From Bacteroidales bacterium (lineage in GTDB: Bacteria; Bacteroidota; Bacteroidia; Bacteroidales; UBA7960), in the NCBI GenBank assembly GCA_003451785.1, contig DMJL01000239.1, forward strand, positions 1,155 through 7,102: a stretch of 5,948 nucleotides of DNA, read 5' to 3'. Position 1 is the stretch's first letter. Each line of letters starts with the position of its first letter. The notes beneath the pieces are model-generated. The model was not told where the DNA came from, did not search any database, and was given only the letters and a program-made list of their open reading frames with translations. This document shows positions 1 through 5,948 of this stretch, one piece after another. The position numbers and the translations under genes were made by a program.

Positions 1-233
1 TGCTGGAAAAATATAATGCCAGAACTGAACTGGGAAAAGGGCCAGCAGATTCCATAATAAAAATGCTACTCGAAGCAGACTCCATTTGCCTATTGGTAGG
101 TACTGCCATAAATGTTGCTCACCAGGATCCAAATTTGCCTTTGGAATTGGAAATACGAAGAACAGTTTTGAAAAAAATCGCCCGACTCTTAGAAAAAAAA
201 TTCCTCAAAGAAGTGCAAATACAATATATCTAA
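1..233 (+). CDS. Unrecognised protein, C-terminal fragment (5' end outside window)
   Basis: This reading frame is open from the left edge (first full codon at base 3) to TAA at 231-233 and gives 76 residues. I do not recognise the family. The visible part starts with a polar stretch (ELGKGPADS), followed by a hydrophobic segment around residues 25-37 (SICLLVGTAINVA) and a strongly charged, probably helical tail rich in Leu, Lys, Glu and Arg that ends in VQIQYI. The hydrophobic segment is too short and interrupted to call a membrane helix with confidence. A competing frame (86-268) covers the same DNA but reads as a Cys-, Pro- and Ser-rich mixture and is less protein-like. An ATG at 63 would give a separate 56-residue protein, but the frame stays open upstream of it, so a truncated longer gene is more likely. 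The choice of frame rests on composition and the absence of stops only. Confidence 0.6.
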   Translation, partial: LEKYNARTELGKGPADSIIKMLLEADSICLLVGTAINVAHQDPNLPLELEIRRTVLKKIARLLEKKFLKEVQIQYI

Positions 234-711
234 GTGCGGTTGTGGTAATTGTGAAAATTCTAAATTGACATTCTACATGTAATGAACTTATTTTTAGTAG
301 ATTTGTATAAGTTTAAGCTTAGTTTATAGATAACTACAAGTAGTTGCTCAACAATAAATCTGTTTGATTGCGCAGTAGCAGCAAGGCAAATTGAGTTTTG
401 TATATAAAATTAGATATAATTTTCTGCATTAATCAAGACTAATTGATAAATTTGTAGATTCATTCTTATGCAAGAATATTTATAAAATCTATCCGCCATT
501 ATTTTTTGAAGGGATTTGGGTTATTGAAATAGTTGGAAACGAAGGTTGCGGTTAATTTGTATGGATTAGTGTTCTAATCATTTTTTAATCGTGATCACAA
601 AGAGACTTAGTTTCCTGTTCTTTAAATTAAGTAGGTTTTAATTTTTTCTTTCAAAATTAATTTTAGCGATCAGCATTTAATTAACCAGCATTTCCTAAAA
701 CTTTGCCAATT
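234..711. other. Long AT-rich intergenic region upstream of the kinase gene
   Basis: No convincing gene is seen on either strand in these 478 bases. Small dyads are present: AACTAC-AA-GTAGTT at 332-345, ATTCTT-ATGC-AAGAAT at 462-477, GATTAG-TGTT-CTAATC at 564-579 (listed separately), and the 8-base palindrome GTGATCAC at 591-598. Exact matches to the Bacteroidota -7 element TAnnTTTG occur at 298-305 (TAGATTTG) and 447-454 (TAAATTTG), with a near match at 552-559 (TTAATTTG). None has a clear TTG element at the usual distance of about 19 bases upstream, and such matches arise often by chance in DNA this AT-rich. The kinase promoter probably lies here, but I cannot say which box is used. No tRNA, riboswitch or other RNA structure was recognised. 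Confidence 0.6.
564..586 (+). terminator. Weak hairpin followed by T6, terminator-like
   Basis: A perfect 6-bp stem (GATTAG at 564-569 with CTAATC at 574-579) closes a four-base loop, TGTT, and is followed after one A by six T's at 581-586. The layout is that of an intrinsic terminator on the + strand. The stem has only two G-C pairs, so it would be weak. It lies about 330 bases after the upstream stop codon and 125 bases before the kinase start. It could end a transcript reading through from the left, attenuate a kinase leader, or be a chance dyad. Confidence 0.3.
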
Positions 712-3700
712 ATGATACCATGGGTTGATTTTAAGTTTGAACCATCCTTTATGCAAACCACACTTATAGCAACTATTTCACCTGCTGTTCCAAATAGTTT
801 TGTTGTTGGTATTATTATTTTGATATTACTGCTAATTGGATTATTGTTTTTTCTGTACAGCACAATAACAGCTAAAAAACAAGTTGAGAAAAAACTTCAA
901 TTTTATTCTAAATTGGTTGACGACAATTCGGTTGGATTTTTATTTCACTCCAACAATTTAATTGGGTATGCTAACAATGCACTTGGACGAATGTTAAGGT
1001 ACCCCATTAGTGAACTTATCGGAAAAAATATTATTGACTTAATTCATCCTAATAGCTTTGGAGATATTTCTGTCAAAAATTGGTTTTTGGTTCGAAAAAA
1101 TCAATCTTGGCAGGCTGATGTAAAATTTGTGAGCCGAAATGGCAAAGAAATATTAGCCAATTTCTCGGTGCAACGCATTGAGAACGATGACGATGATAGT
1201 TTTTATGCCGTTATTACAGATTTGAGCCATCGTAAAGACTTGAACGAAAATGTCAAAGAGACAGTCAATGAAATTGCTCCCAATGGAAATGAAAAATATG
1301 CAACGGAGCCTTTTTACGGTGCAATCTTTGAATACAACACCCAAAGCCGTGATCTATTCTTATCTAACCACTGGAAGGAAATTTTGGGTTATGCAAACTT
1401 GCAAATATCTAATGCATTGGATTTTTGGCGATCGCTTATCCACCCCGATGATGTCTCTTTATTCAATGAGTTTTGGCAATGGGTAGAACATGGCTCTGCC
1501 CCAGACCGTCCTTTTGAATTTAGAACCAAGAGCAATAATTTGATTTACAAATGGCTGCAAGTAAAGATTTCAGTCGCATACAATGAGTATTCCACCCCCT
1601 TGCGCGTTGTAGGATATTTATCGGATATTACTTCACTTAAGGAGATGGAGCGAAATTATCAGGATTCAATGGCATTGCTAGACAGGCTATTGCATCAAAG
1701 CCAAGTTCCAATCTTACTTATTGATAAACAATCTAGAAATATTATTTTGGCAAGCGATGGTGCTTCTAAGCTCTATGGTTATTCACCAGACGAATTCAAA
1801 GAGTTAAAACTGGATAATCTTATTCAGAACATCGTAACTAACGGAGATTCGATTAATAAGGATTTATCGGATTTGATAGATACAAAGATTAGAATTATTA
1901 ATGAAGCAGACCCAACTGAACAGGAAGGTTCAATAGTGAAGGAAGATCCGCTACCCAATTCTGTATCCGCAAATTTGAAACGGTATCTTGAAAAAACGGT
2001 GCATGTATCTCAAAATGGTACATTTTTGCACCTTCAGGTTATTAAAAATCATTTGGTATATAAGGAGCGAGATTGTGAAATGCTCACGATTTTTGATGAA
2101 TCAGATGTTCATAAAGCCATCAATGATTTGATTAATAAAATTAAAGATTCTGATAAAACCCTATTACTCAAACCAGCCTTTTTAACGGGTGTGAGTCATG
2201 AGGTGCGTACCCCGCTCAACTCGATTATAGGTCTTGTCGAACTAATCTCTCACGACGAAACACTCCCAGGTTCAGTGCGCGACAATTTAGCATCTATAAT
2301 GTTTTCGAGCAAACACCTTTTAGGTGTACTCAACGATTTGTTGGATTTGTCCATGCTCGAAGCGGGATTGGTTTTAAAAACAAACGACAGATTTAGTCTT
2401 GTAAAACTTATTAATGAATCAATCCAAATTATAGATCCATTAGCAGCAGCTAAAGGATTAAATTTGCGTTTAAGCATTAACCCAAGTTTTCCTGAGTTTG
2501 TAGTAGGCGATGAATTCAGAATTAAACAGATTTTGTTAAAAATCCTGAGTAATTCTGTGAAATTTACATCAGAAGGTTACATCAGAGTTTCTGCAAAAGT
2601 TTCAGAAATTAGCGACAAAACCTGTAAGGTTTGTATATCGGTAAGCGATACAGGAGTTGGAATACCCGAGAACAACATTAAGTCTATTTTTGACTTAAAT
2701 GCTCAAGCAGAATTAGATTCCTTTCGGATGTATGGAGGTACCGGAATAGGACTTCATATATGCAAAAAGTTAGTTGAGTTGCTCGATGGTGTAATAAATG
2801 TAAACAGTATTGAGGGTATAGGTACTAATTTCTGGTTTGAAGTACCCTTATCTATCAGCCTAAATACACCTGATACAACTAAAATAGAAATCAAAACTAT
2901 CTTAGAGAAGGATCTTAAGGGGATGAAAGTTTTATTAGTTGAAGACGACACTATGAGCCGTTTCGTAATGTCTAAATTTCTGACTAAATGGAATGCCCAA
3001 TTCGTGGAGGCTGAAAACGGTAAAAAAGCTATTGATTTACTGTCAAGAGAGTTGTTTGATATAGTTTTGATGGACTTGCATATGCCCGAAATTGGTGGCC
3101 TTGAGGCCTCAAGATTAATTAGAATCGGCGACGCAAATAGTTTAGACCCCGAAGTACCTATTATAGCCCTTACTGCCGATCTCAGCTCTGATCTTCGAGA
3201 TAGAATTACATCTGCCGGAATGAATGATTTGATATTAAAACCATTTGACCCCGAAGTTTTGTATGGCAAGATTCTTTCCGCTACAATAATGTACAAGCAA
3301 TCCAGTAAGTCAATAACTTCTTTTGAAGCATTGATGGAGAAACGAAGAAATAATATGGCTGATAGCGATAAGAAAACAAAAGCTTTGAGTGCTTTACGAA
3401 CTATTTTTGCAGACGACAAGAATGCAGCGCATTCTATGTTAGTGTACTTTATGGAACAATTGCCAATCATAACAAATAGAGTGCAACAATGTATTGATCG
3501 AGATTTGATAGAACTGGCTGCACAATCTCTTCAACGAATAAAGCCAGGACTACAACACCTTGGATTTCAAGAACTGGCCGATCAATTGATAGAATTTCAA
3601 ATCATACTGCGCGACCCTGACCAAGTGCATAATATCCATCAGAAGGCTAATGCATTTTTTGAAGGTACCGAAAAAGCCCTAAAAATACTTAAAGAAGTTG

Positions 3701-3741
3701 CTGTTGAATTGGAGGCAGAATTAATTCCAAGCATTACCTAA
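712..3741 (+). CDS. Membrane-anchored hybrid sensor histidine kinase (PAS x3, HisKA, HATPase, receiver, HPt-like)
   Basis: This 1009-residue protein is a hybrid two-component sensor that should autophosphorylate on His and pass phosphate to its own receiver. A short N-terminus (1-29) precedes one TM helix (about 31-50) followed by KK, which places the rest in the cytoplasm; there is no periplasmic sensor domain. PAS-like domains lie at about 60-175, 200-313 (PAS_3 type, with WKEILGY and LIHPDD) and 320-465. HisKA carries GVSHEVRTPLN with His496. HATPase_c has the N-box Asn614 (LSNSVKFT), G1 DTGVGIP (646-652) and G2 GGTGIGL (675-681). The receiver (about 738-855) has E744/D745/D746, phosphoacceptor Asp788, Thr821 and Lys843. 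The C-terminal region, about 885-1000, is HPt-like, but Gln941 replaces the expected His. I chose ATG 712 over an in-frame TTG at 703; neither has a clear ribosome binding site, and ATG 751 is less likely but possible. There is no DNA-binding domain and no regulator gene adjacent. The ligand is unknown. Confidence 0.95.
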   Translation: MIPWVDFKFEPSFMQTTLIATISPAVPNSFVVGIIILILLLIGLLFFLYSTITAKKQVEKKLQFYSKLVDDNSVGFLFHSNNLIGYANNALGRMLRYPISELIGKNIIDLIHPNSFGDISVKNWFLVRKNQSWQADVKFVSRNGKEILANFSVQRIENDDDDSFYAVITDLSHRKDLNENVKETVNEIAPNGNEKYATEPFYGAIFEYNTQSRDLFLSNHWKEILGYANLQISNALDFWRSLIHPDDVSLFNEFWQWVEHGSAPDRPFEFRTKSNNLIYKWLQVKISVAYNEYSTPLRVVGYLSDITSLKEMERNYQDSMALLDRLLHQSQVPILLIDKQSRNIILASDGASKLYGYSPDEFKELKLDNLIQNIVTNGDSINKDLSDLIDTKIRIINEADPTEQEGSIVKEDPLPNSVSANLKRYLEKTVHVSQNGTFLHLQVIKNHLVYKERDCEMLTIFDESDVHKAINDLINKIKDSDKTLLLKPAFLTGVSHEVRTPLNSIIGLVELISHDETLPGSVRDNLASIMFSSKHLLGVLNDLLDLSMLEAGLVLKTNDRFSLVKLINESIQIIDPLAAAKGLNLRLSINPSFPEFVVGDEFRIKQILLKILSNSVKFTSEGYIRVSAKVSEISDKTCKVCISVSDTGVGIPENNIKSIFDLNAQAELDSFRMYGGTGIGLHICKKLVELLDGVINVNSIEGIGTNFWFEVPLSISLNTPDTTKIEIKTILEKDLKGMKVLLVEDDTMSRFVMSKFLTKWNAQFVEAENGKKAIDLLSRELFDIVLMDLHMPEIGGLEASRLIRIGDANSLDPEVPIIALTADLSSDLRDRITSAGMNDLILKPFDPEVLYGKILSATIMYKQSSKSITSFEALMEKRRNNMADSDKKTKALSALRTIFADDKNAAHSMLVYFMEQLPIITNRVQQCIDRDLIELAAQSLQRIKPGLQHLGFQELADQLIEFQIILRDPDQVHNIHQKANAFFEGTEKALKILKEVAVELEAELIPSIT

Positions 3742-3770
3742 ACTCAACACATTCGTGCAGTTTCCTTTTG

Positions 3771-3804
3771 CTAAATCCAAATAATGGCATTTAGACTTAA
3801 TTTT
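3771..3804 (+). terminator. Possible weak terminator or operator hairpin after the kinase gene
   Basis: CTAAATCC at 3771-3778 can pair with GG-C-ATTTAG at 3786-3794, giving an 8-bp stem with one bulged C and a seven-base loop. A short T4 run at 3801-3804 follows seven bases later. It is the only dyad noticed in the 98-base spacer. It is too AT-rich and its T run too short and distant to be a strong intrinsic terminator, and it sits just upstream of the promoter-like box at 3798-3805, so it could equally be an operator-like dyad or chance. Confidence 0.2.
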
Positions 3805-3805
3805 G
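3798..3805 (+). promoter_or_regulatory. Candidate ribD promoter, -7 element TAATTTTG
   Basis: TAATTTTG matches the Bacteroidota -7 consensus TAnnTTTG exactly. Transcription would begin near 3811, leaving a 5' leader of about 30 bases before the ribD ATG, which is plausible. The nearest TTG upstream (3768-3770) is 27 bases away, longer than the usual spacing of about 19, so the -33 element is unconvincing. If real, it would let ribD be transcribed separately from the kinase. Confidence 0.35.
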
Positions 3806-3839
3806 AACATTGATTTGGAGGCGAAATCGCATAGCAAGA

Positions 3840-4904
3840 ATGACACACGATGATTTATATATGCAACGATGCATTGAGCTTGCAAAAAAAGGCTTAGGCA
3901 ATGTAGCACCCAATCCCATGGTAGGTTGTGTGATAGTTTGCAACAACGATATTATTGGCGAAGGATATCATAAAAAATTCGGAGAGGCCCATGCCGAAGT
4001 AAATGCCATACAATCGGTTGTCAACAAAGATTTGCTACCACACTCCACATTGTATGTAAACTTAGAACCATGCAGCCACTTTGGCAAAACACCTCCTTGC
4101 GTGGATCTAATCCTTAAATCAGGTATAAAGAGGGTAATAATTGGTTGCGTTGACCCTTATGCTCAAGTAGCAGGCAAAGGTATAGCACGACTGCGAAACC
4201 ACGGCTGTGAAGTTGTTGTAGGTGTGCTAAAGCAACAGAGCCTTACTCTCAATCGAAGATTTTTTACTTTTCATGAAAAAAAAAGGCCGTTTGTAATATT
4301 AAAATGGGCACAAACTTCGGATGGGTTTATTGATAAAATTAGGGAATCGAATGCAACAACCCAACCATTAAAAATATCTGGCACATTATCTCAGATTTTA
4401 GTTCACAAATGGCGAAGCGAAGAAGCGGCCATAATGGTAGGAACCACCACCGCACTTAGCGATAATCCTAAGCTTAATGTAAGACTTTGGACCGGGCATG
4501 ACCCGCTTCGGATTGTGATAGACCAAAAGTTGACTCTCCCCAAATATTTAAAACTTTTTGATAAAGCGCAGAACACATGGGTGATAAACGAAAAGATGAA
4601 TATGAAGGATAAAGCTATATCCCATGTGAAAATTCCTTTTTCAATTAACTCAATGGATTTTGATGCCTTCATATTGTATTTGCACCAAAACGACATACAA
4701 TCTTTATTAGTAGAAGGCGGCCAAAAACTATTGCAAAGTTTTTTAGACCGAGGTATTTGGGATGAGGCAAGAGTTTTTATTGCACCTACTTTTTTAGGCT
4801 CCGGAGTAAAAGCACCTTCTATTTCGGCAAACTCAACTGCATGCACGCAAATTGGTGCGGACAATCTTTTTGTCTTCAAAAATGCTTCCAACAATGGTGT
4901 TTAA
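3840..4904 (+). CDS. ribD: RibD, bifunctional diaminohydroxyphosphoribosylaminopyrimidine deaminase / 5-amino-6-(5-phosphoribosylamino)uracil reductase
   Basis: RibD carries out two successive steps of riboflavin synthesis in the cytoplasm: deamination of the pyrimidine made from GTP by GTP cyclohydrolase II, then NADPH-dependent reduction of the ribose side chain. The 354-residue product has the usual length. The N-terminal deaminase domain (about 1-145) opens with YMQRCIELAKKGLGNVAPNPMVG and has the zinc site HAE (His51, catalytic Glu53), then EPCSHFGKTPPC with Cys78 and Cys87. The reductase domain (about 148-350) has the WRSEEAAIMVGTTTALSDNPKLNVR region (191-215) and VEGGQKLLQSFL (291-302), typical of the RibD C-terminal, DHFR-like fold. 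All expected motifs are intact. I chose ATG 3840; an in-frame TTG at 3810 would add ten residues (MIWRRNRIAR) unlike the family N-terminus. The GGAG at 3817-3820 is too far upstream to act as its ribosome binding site. Only 98 bases separate it from the kinase, and no FMN riboswitch is seen. No other rib gene is in the window. Confidence 0.97.
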   Translation: MTHDDLYMQRCIELAKKGLGNVAPNPMVGCVIVCNNDIIGEGYHKKFGEAHAEVNAIQSVVNKDLLPHSTLYVNLEPCSHFGKTPPCVDLILKSGIKRVIIGCVDPYAQVAGKGIARLRNHGCEVVVGVLKQQSLTLNRRFFTFHEKKRPFVILKWAQTSDGFIDKIRESNATTQPLKISGTLSQILVHKWRSEEAAIMVGTTTALSDNPKLNVRLWTGHDPLRIVIDQKLTLPKYLKLFDKAQNTWVINEKMNMKDKAISHVKIPFSINSMDFDAFILYLHQNDIQSLLVEGGQKLLQSFLDRGIWDEARVFIAPTFLGSGVKAPSISANSTACTQIGADNLFVFKNASNNGV

Positions 4905-5031
4905 AAGTAACAATAGCTGCGTAATCTATTGTATTTCAATTGCCAAATTGACCTCGAAATCTATATAAACTCGAAAATAAAGTAATTTGCCAAGCCATTT
5001 TGAATAAGGTGCAATATTAAGAAGTTTTACC

Positions 5032-5069
5032 AAAAACAAAAGCCACCGCTTGCGGTGGCTTTTGTTTTT
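5032..5069. terminator. Bidirectional intrinsic terminator between ribD and rpsA
   Basis: The arms 5032-5049 and 5052-5069 are perfect reverse complements over 18 bases, with only TT between them (in practice a four-base CTTG loop). The GC-rich core GCCACCGC / GCGGTGGC is flanked by an A-rich arm on the left and the complementary T-rich arm on the right, so each strand presents a hairpin followed by a U tract. The right T run extends to 5070. It lies 127 bases after the ribD stop and 31 bases beyond the stop of the convergent S1 gene, and is well placed to end both transcripts. The closer fit is to the S1 transcript. Confidence 0.9.
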
Positions 5070-5100
5070 TAGATGGCTTTATAAAAGCAGATCTGTAAAG

Positions 5101-5948
5101 TTATTCTGAAACTTGCTCAGCAGTTTCGTCGTCTTTCTTTTTGCTTTTGAATTTAGCTTTTGGTTTTTCTTCGGTTTCTGGTCTATCGCCTGCAGCATCC
5201 AAAGTTTTTCCTTTTGCTTTTTCTTTCTCGTCTAATGCGGCTAATTTATCCTTCAGAACCTTTTTCTCTTTCTTCTCTATTTCGGTTCTTAGGTTAGCAA
5301 GAACATCCAAGTCGCCAAGGGTGGTTTTTTCCATAGATTCTTTAATGGCCTTCACATTGTTTTGTGCAGGTTTTTCTTTGGCTTTGCGCTCCACTACTTC
5401 GGTTGCCTTTTCGGCAGCTTTTTGGTCTTGGCTAATTTTGGTATGCGAAACAACGATTTTCTTGCTGTCTTTGTTAAATTCAACAACTTTGAAATCCAAT
5501 GTTTCTTCCATTTTTGCAGGGCTACCATCGGCCTTAACCACACTGCGAGTGAAAGCAAAACCTTCAACACCGTAAGGCAATGCTACAACAACACCTTTGT
5601 CAGAAGTGCCTACTATGGTACCTTGATGAATGCTGTCTATGGTGAAAACGCTTTCAAACACTTCCCATGGGTTCTCTTCAATTTGCTTGTGTCCAAGGCT
5701 CAGACGGCGATTGTCTTTATCAACATCCAAAACAATCACTTCTATCTTATCACCTATTTTGGTAAATTCAGCCGGATGCTTTATTTTTTTGCTCCACGAC
5801 AGGTCGCTAATATGAATCAAACCATCAACACCTTCTTCTAATTCAACAAAGATGCCGAAGTTGGTAAAGTTGCGAACGGTGGCAGTGTGCTTAGAATTTG
5901 TAGGATATTTCTCAACAATATTTTCCCATGGATCGGGAATGTGTTGTT
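5101..5948 (-). CDS. rpsA: 30S ribosomal protein S1, C-terminal part (5' end outside window)
   Basis: S1 is the large, multi-domain RNA-binding protein of the small ribosomal subunit that helps bring mRNA to the ribosome. The frame is open from the right edge to TAA (5103-5101), giving 281 residues without the start. Residues about 18-88 form a complete S1 (OB-fold) repeat: TATVRNFTNFGIFVELEEGVDGLIHISDLSW, then HPAEFTKIGDKIEVIVLDVDKDNRRLSLGHKQ. A second, more divergent S1 repeat follows at about 104-170 (GTIVGTSDKGVVVALPYGVEGFAF up to KDSKKIVVSHTK). The PTNSKHTATVRNFTNFG and EKTTLGDLDVLANLR sequences resemble Bacteroidota S1 as I recall it. The last ~110 residues are very rich in Lys, Glu and Ala and probably helical then disordered. 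An apparent TTG start at 5820 is internal to the S1 repeat and is not the true start. The gene is convergent with ribD and shares its terminator. Confidence 0.96.
   Translation of the reverse strand, partial: QHIPDPWENIVEKYPTNSKHTATVRNFTNFGIFVELEEGVDGLIHISDLSWSKKIKHPAEFTKIGDKIEVIVLDVDKDNRRLSLGHKQIEENPWEVFESVFTIDSIHQGTIVGTSDKGVVVALPYGVEGFAFTRSVVKADGSPAKMEETLDFKVVEFNKDSKKIVVSHTKISQDQKAAEKATEVVERKAKEKPAQNNVKAIKESMEKTTLGDLDVLANLRTEIEKKEKKVLKDKLAALDEKEKAKGKTLDAAGDRPETEEKPKAKFKSKKKDDETAEQVSE

Noticed and set aside
86..268. 60-codon + strand open frame with a CHKCC motif
   Set aside because: It overlaps the more protein-like frame ending at 233, begins with TTG, and its Cys motif has no partner cysteines that would form a zinc site.
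591..598. GTGATCAC palindrome as a CRP/FNR-type operator
   Set aside because: The half-sites are not separated by the six-base spacer of a TGTGA-N6-TCACA site, and an isolated 8-base palindrome is weak evidence.
703..711. TTG start for the kinase at 703
   Set aside because: An ATG follows three codons later at 712 and no ribosome-binding sequence favours the TTG.
2754..3470. Long antisense open frame (238 codons) opposite the receiver/HPt part of the kinase
   Set aside because: It lies fully inside a well-supported gene in the opposite direction, its product is Ser-, Ile- and Leu-rich with no recognisable motif, and such shadows are common opposite long coding regions.
3742..3839. FMN riboswitch (RFN element) upstream of ribD
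   Set aside because: The 98-base spacer is too short and AT-rich, and none of the conserved RFN helices or G-rich blocks is visible.
4403..4894. Antisense open frame (163 codons) opposite the reductase domain of ribD
   Set aside because: It is a shadow of ribD; no family resemblance and no promoter or start context.
5141..5841. + strand open frames opposite the S1 gene, including a Phe/Leu-rich 144-codon one
   Set aside because: They are complements of the Lys/Glu-rich S1 tail, where AAA/GAA codons become TTT/TTC; the apparent hydrophobic, membrane-like protein is an artefact of this.

Overview
The window looks like ordinary chromosomal DNA from a member of the Bacteroidota. It is AT-rich and all four genes end in TAA. 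There are no Shine-Dalgarno sequences at normal spacing, several AT-rich sites match the phylum's -7 element TAnnTTTG, and the ribosomal protein S1 fragment has sequence I associate with Bacteroidota S1. Assignment below phylum is not supported.

Layout, left to right: (1) bases 1-233 hold the C-terminal 76 residues of a + strand protein I do not recognise. (2) Bases 234-711 are a 478-base AT-rich gap with no convincing gene; it contains short inverted repeats, one of them followed by six T's, and some -7-like boxes. (3) Bases 712-3741 (+) encode a 1009-residue membrane-anchored hybrid sensor histidine kinase: one TM helix, three PAS-like domains, HisKA, HATPase_c, receiver and a C-terminal HPt-like domain. 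(4) Bases 3742-3839 are a short spacer with a promoter-like box. (5) Bases 3840-4904 (+) encode the bifunctional riboflavin enzyme RibD. (6) Bases 4905-5100 separate convergent genes and contain a perfect 18-bp inverted repeat flanked by A and T tracts, an evident bidirectional terminator. (7) Bases 5101-5948 (-) encode the C-terminal 281 residues of ribosomal protein S1, whose start lies beyond the right edge.

The genes do not form an obvious functional unit. RibD and S1 are housekeeping genes. The kinase has no DNA-binding output domain and no response-regulator gene beside it in this window, so it appears to be an orphan. The most notable point is in the kinase: its C-terminal HPt-like domain keeps the fold signature but has Gln where the phosphoacceptor His should be, so the last relay step seems lost or changed. 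I see no mobile element, CRISPR array, RNA gene or new defence or biosynthetic system here.
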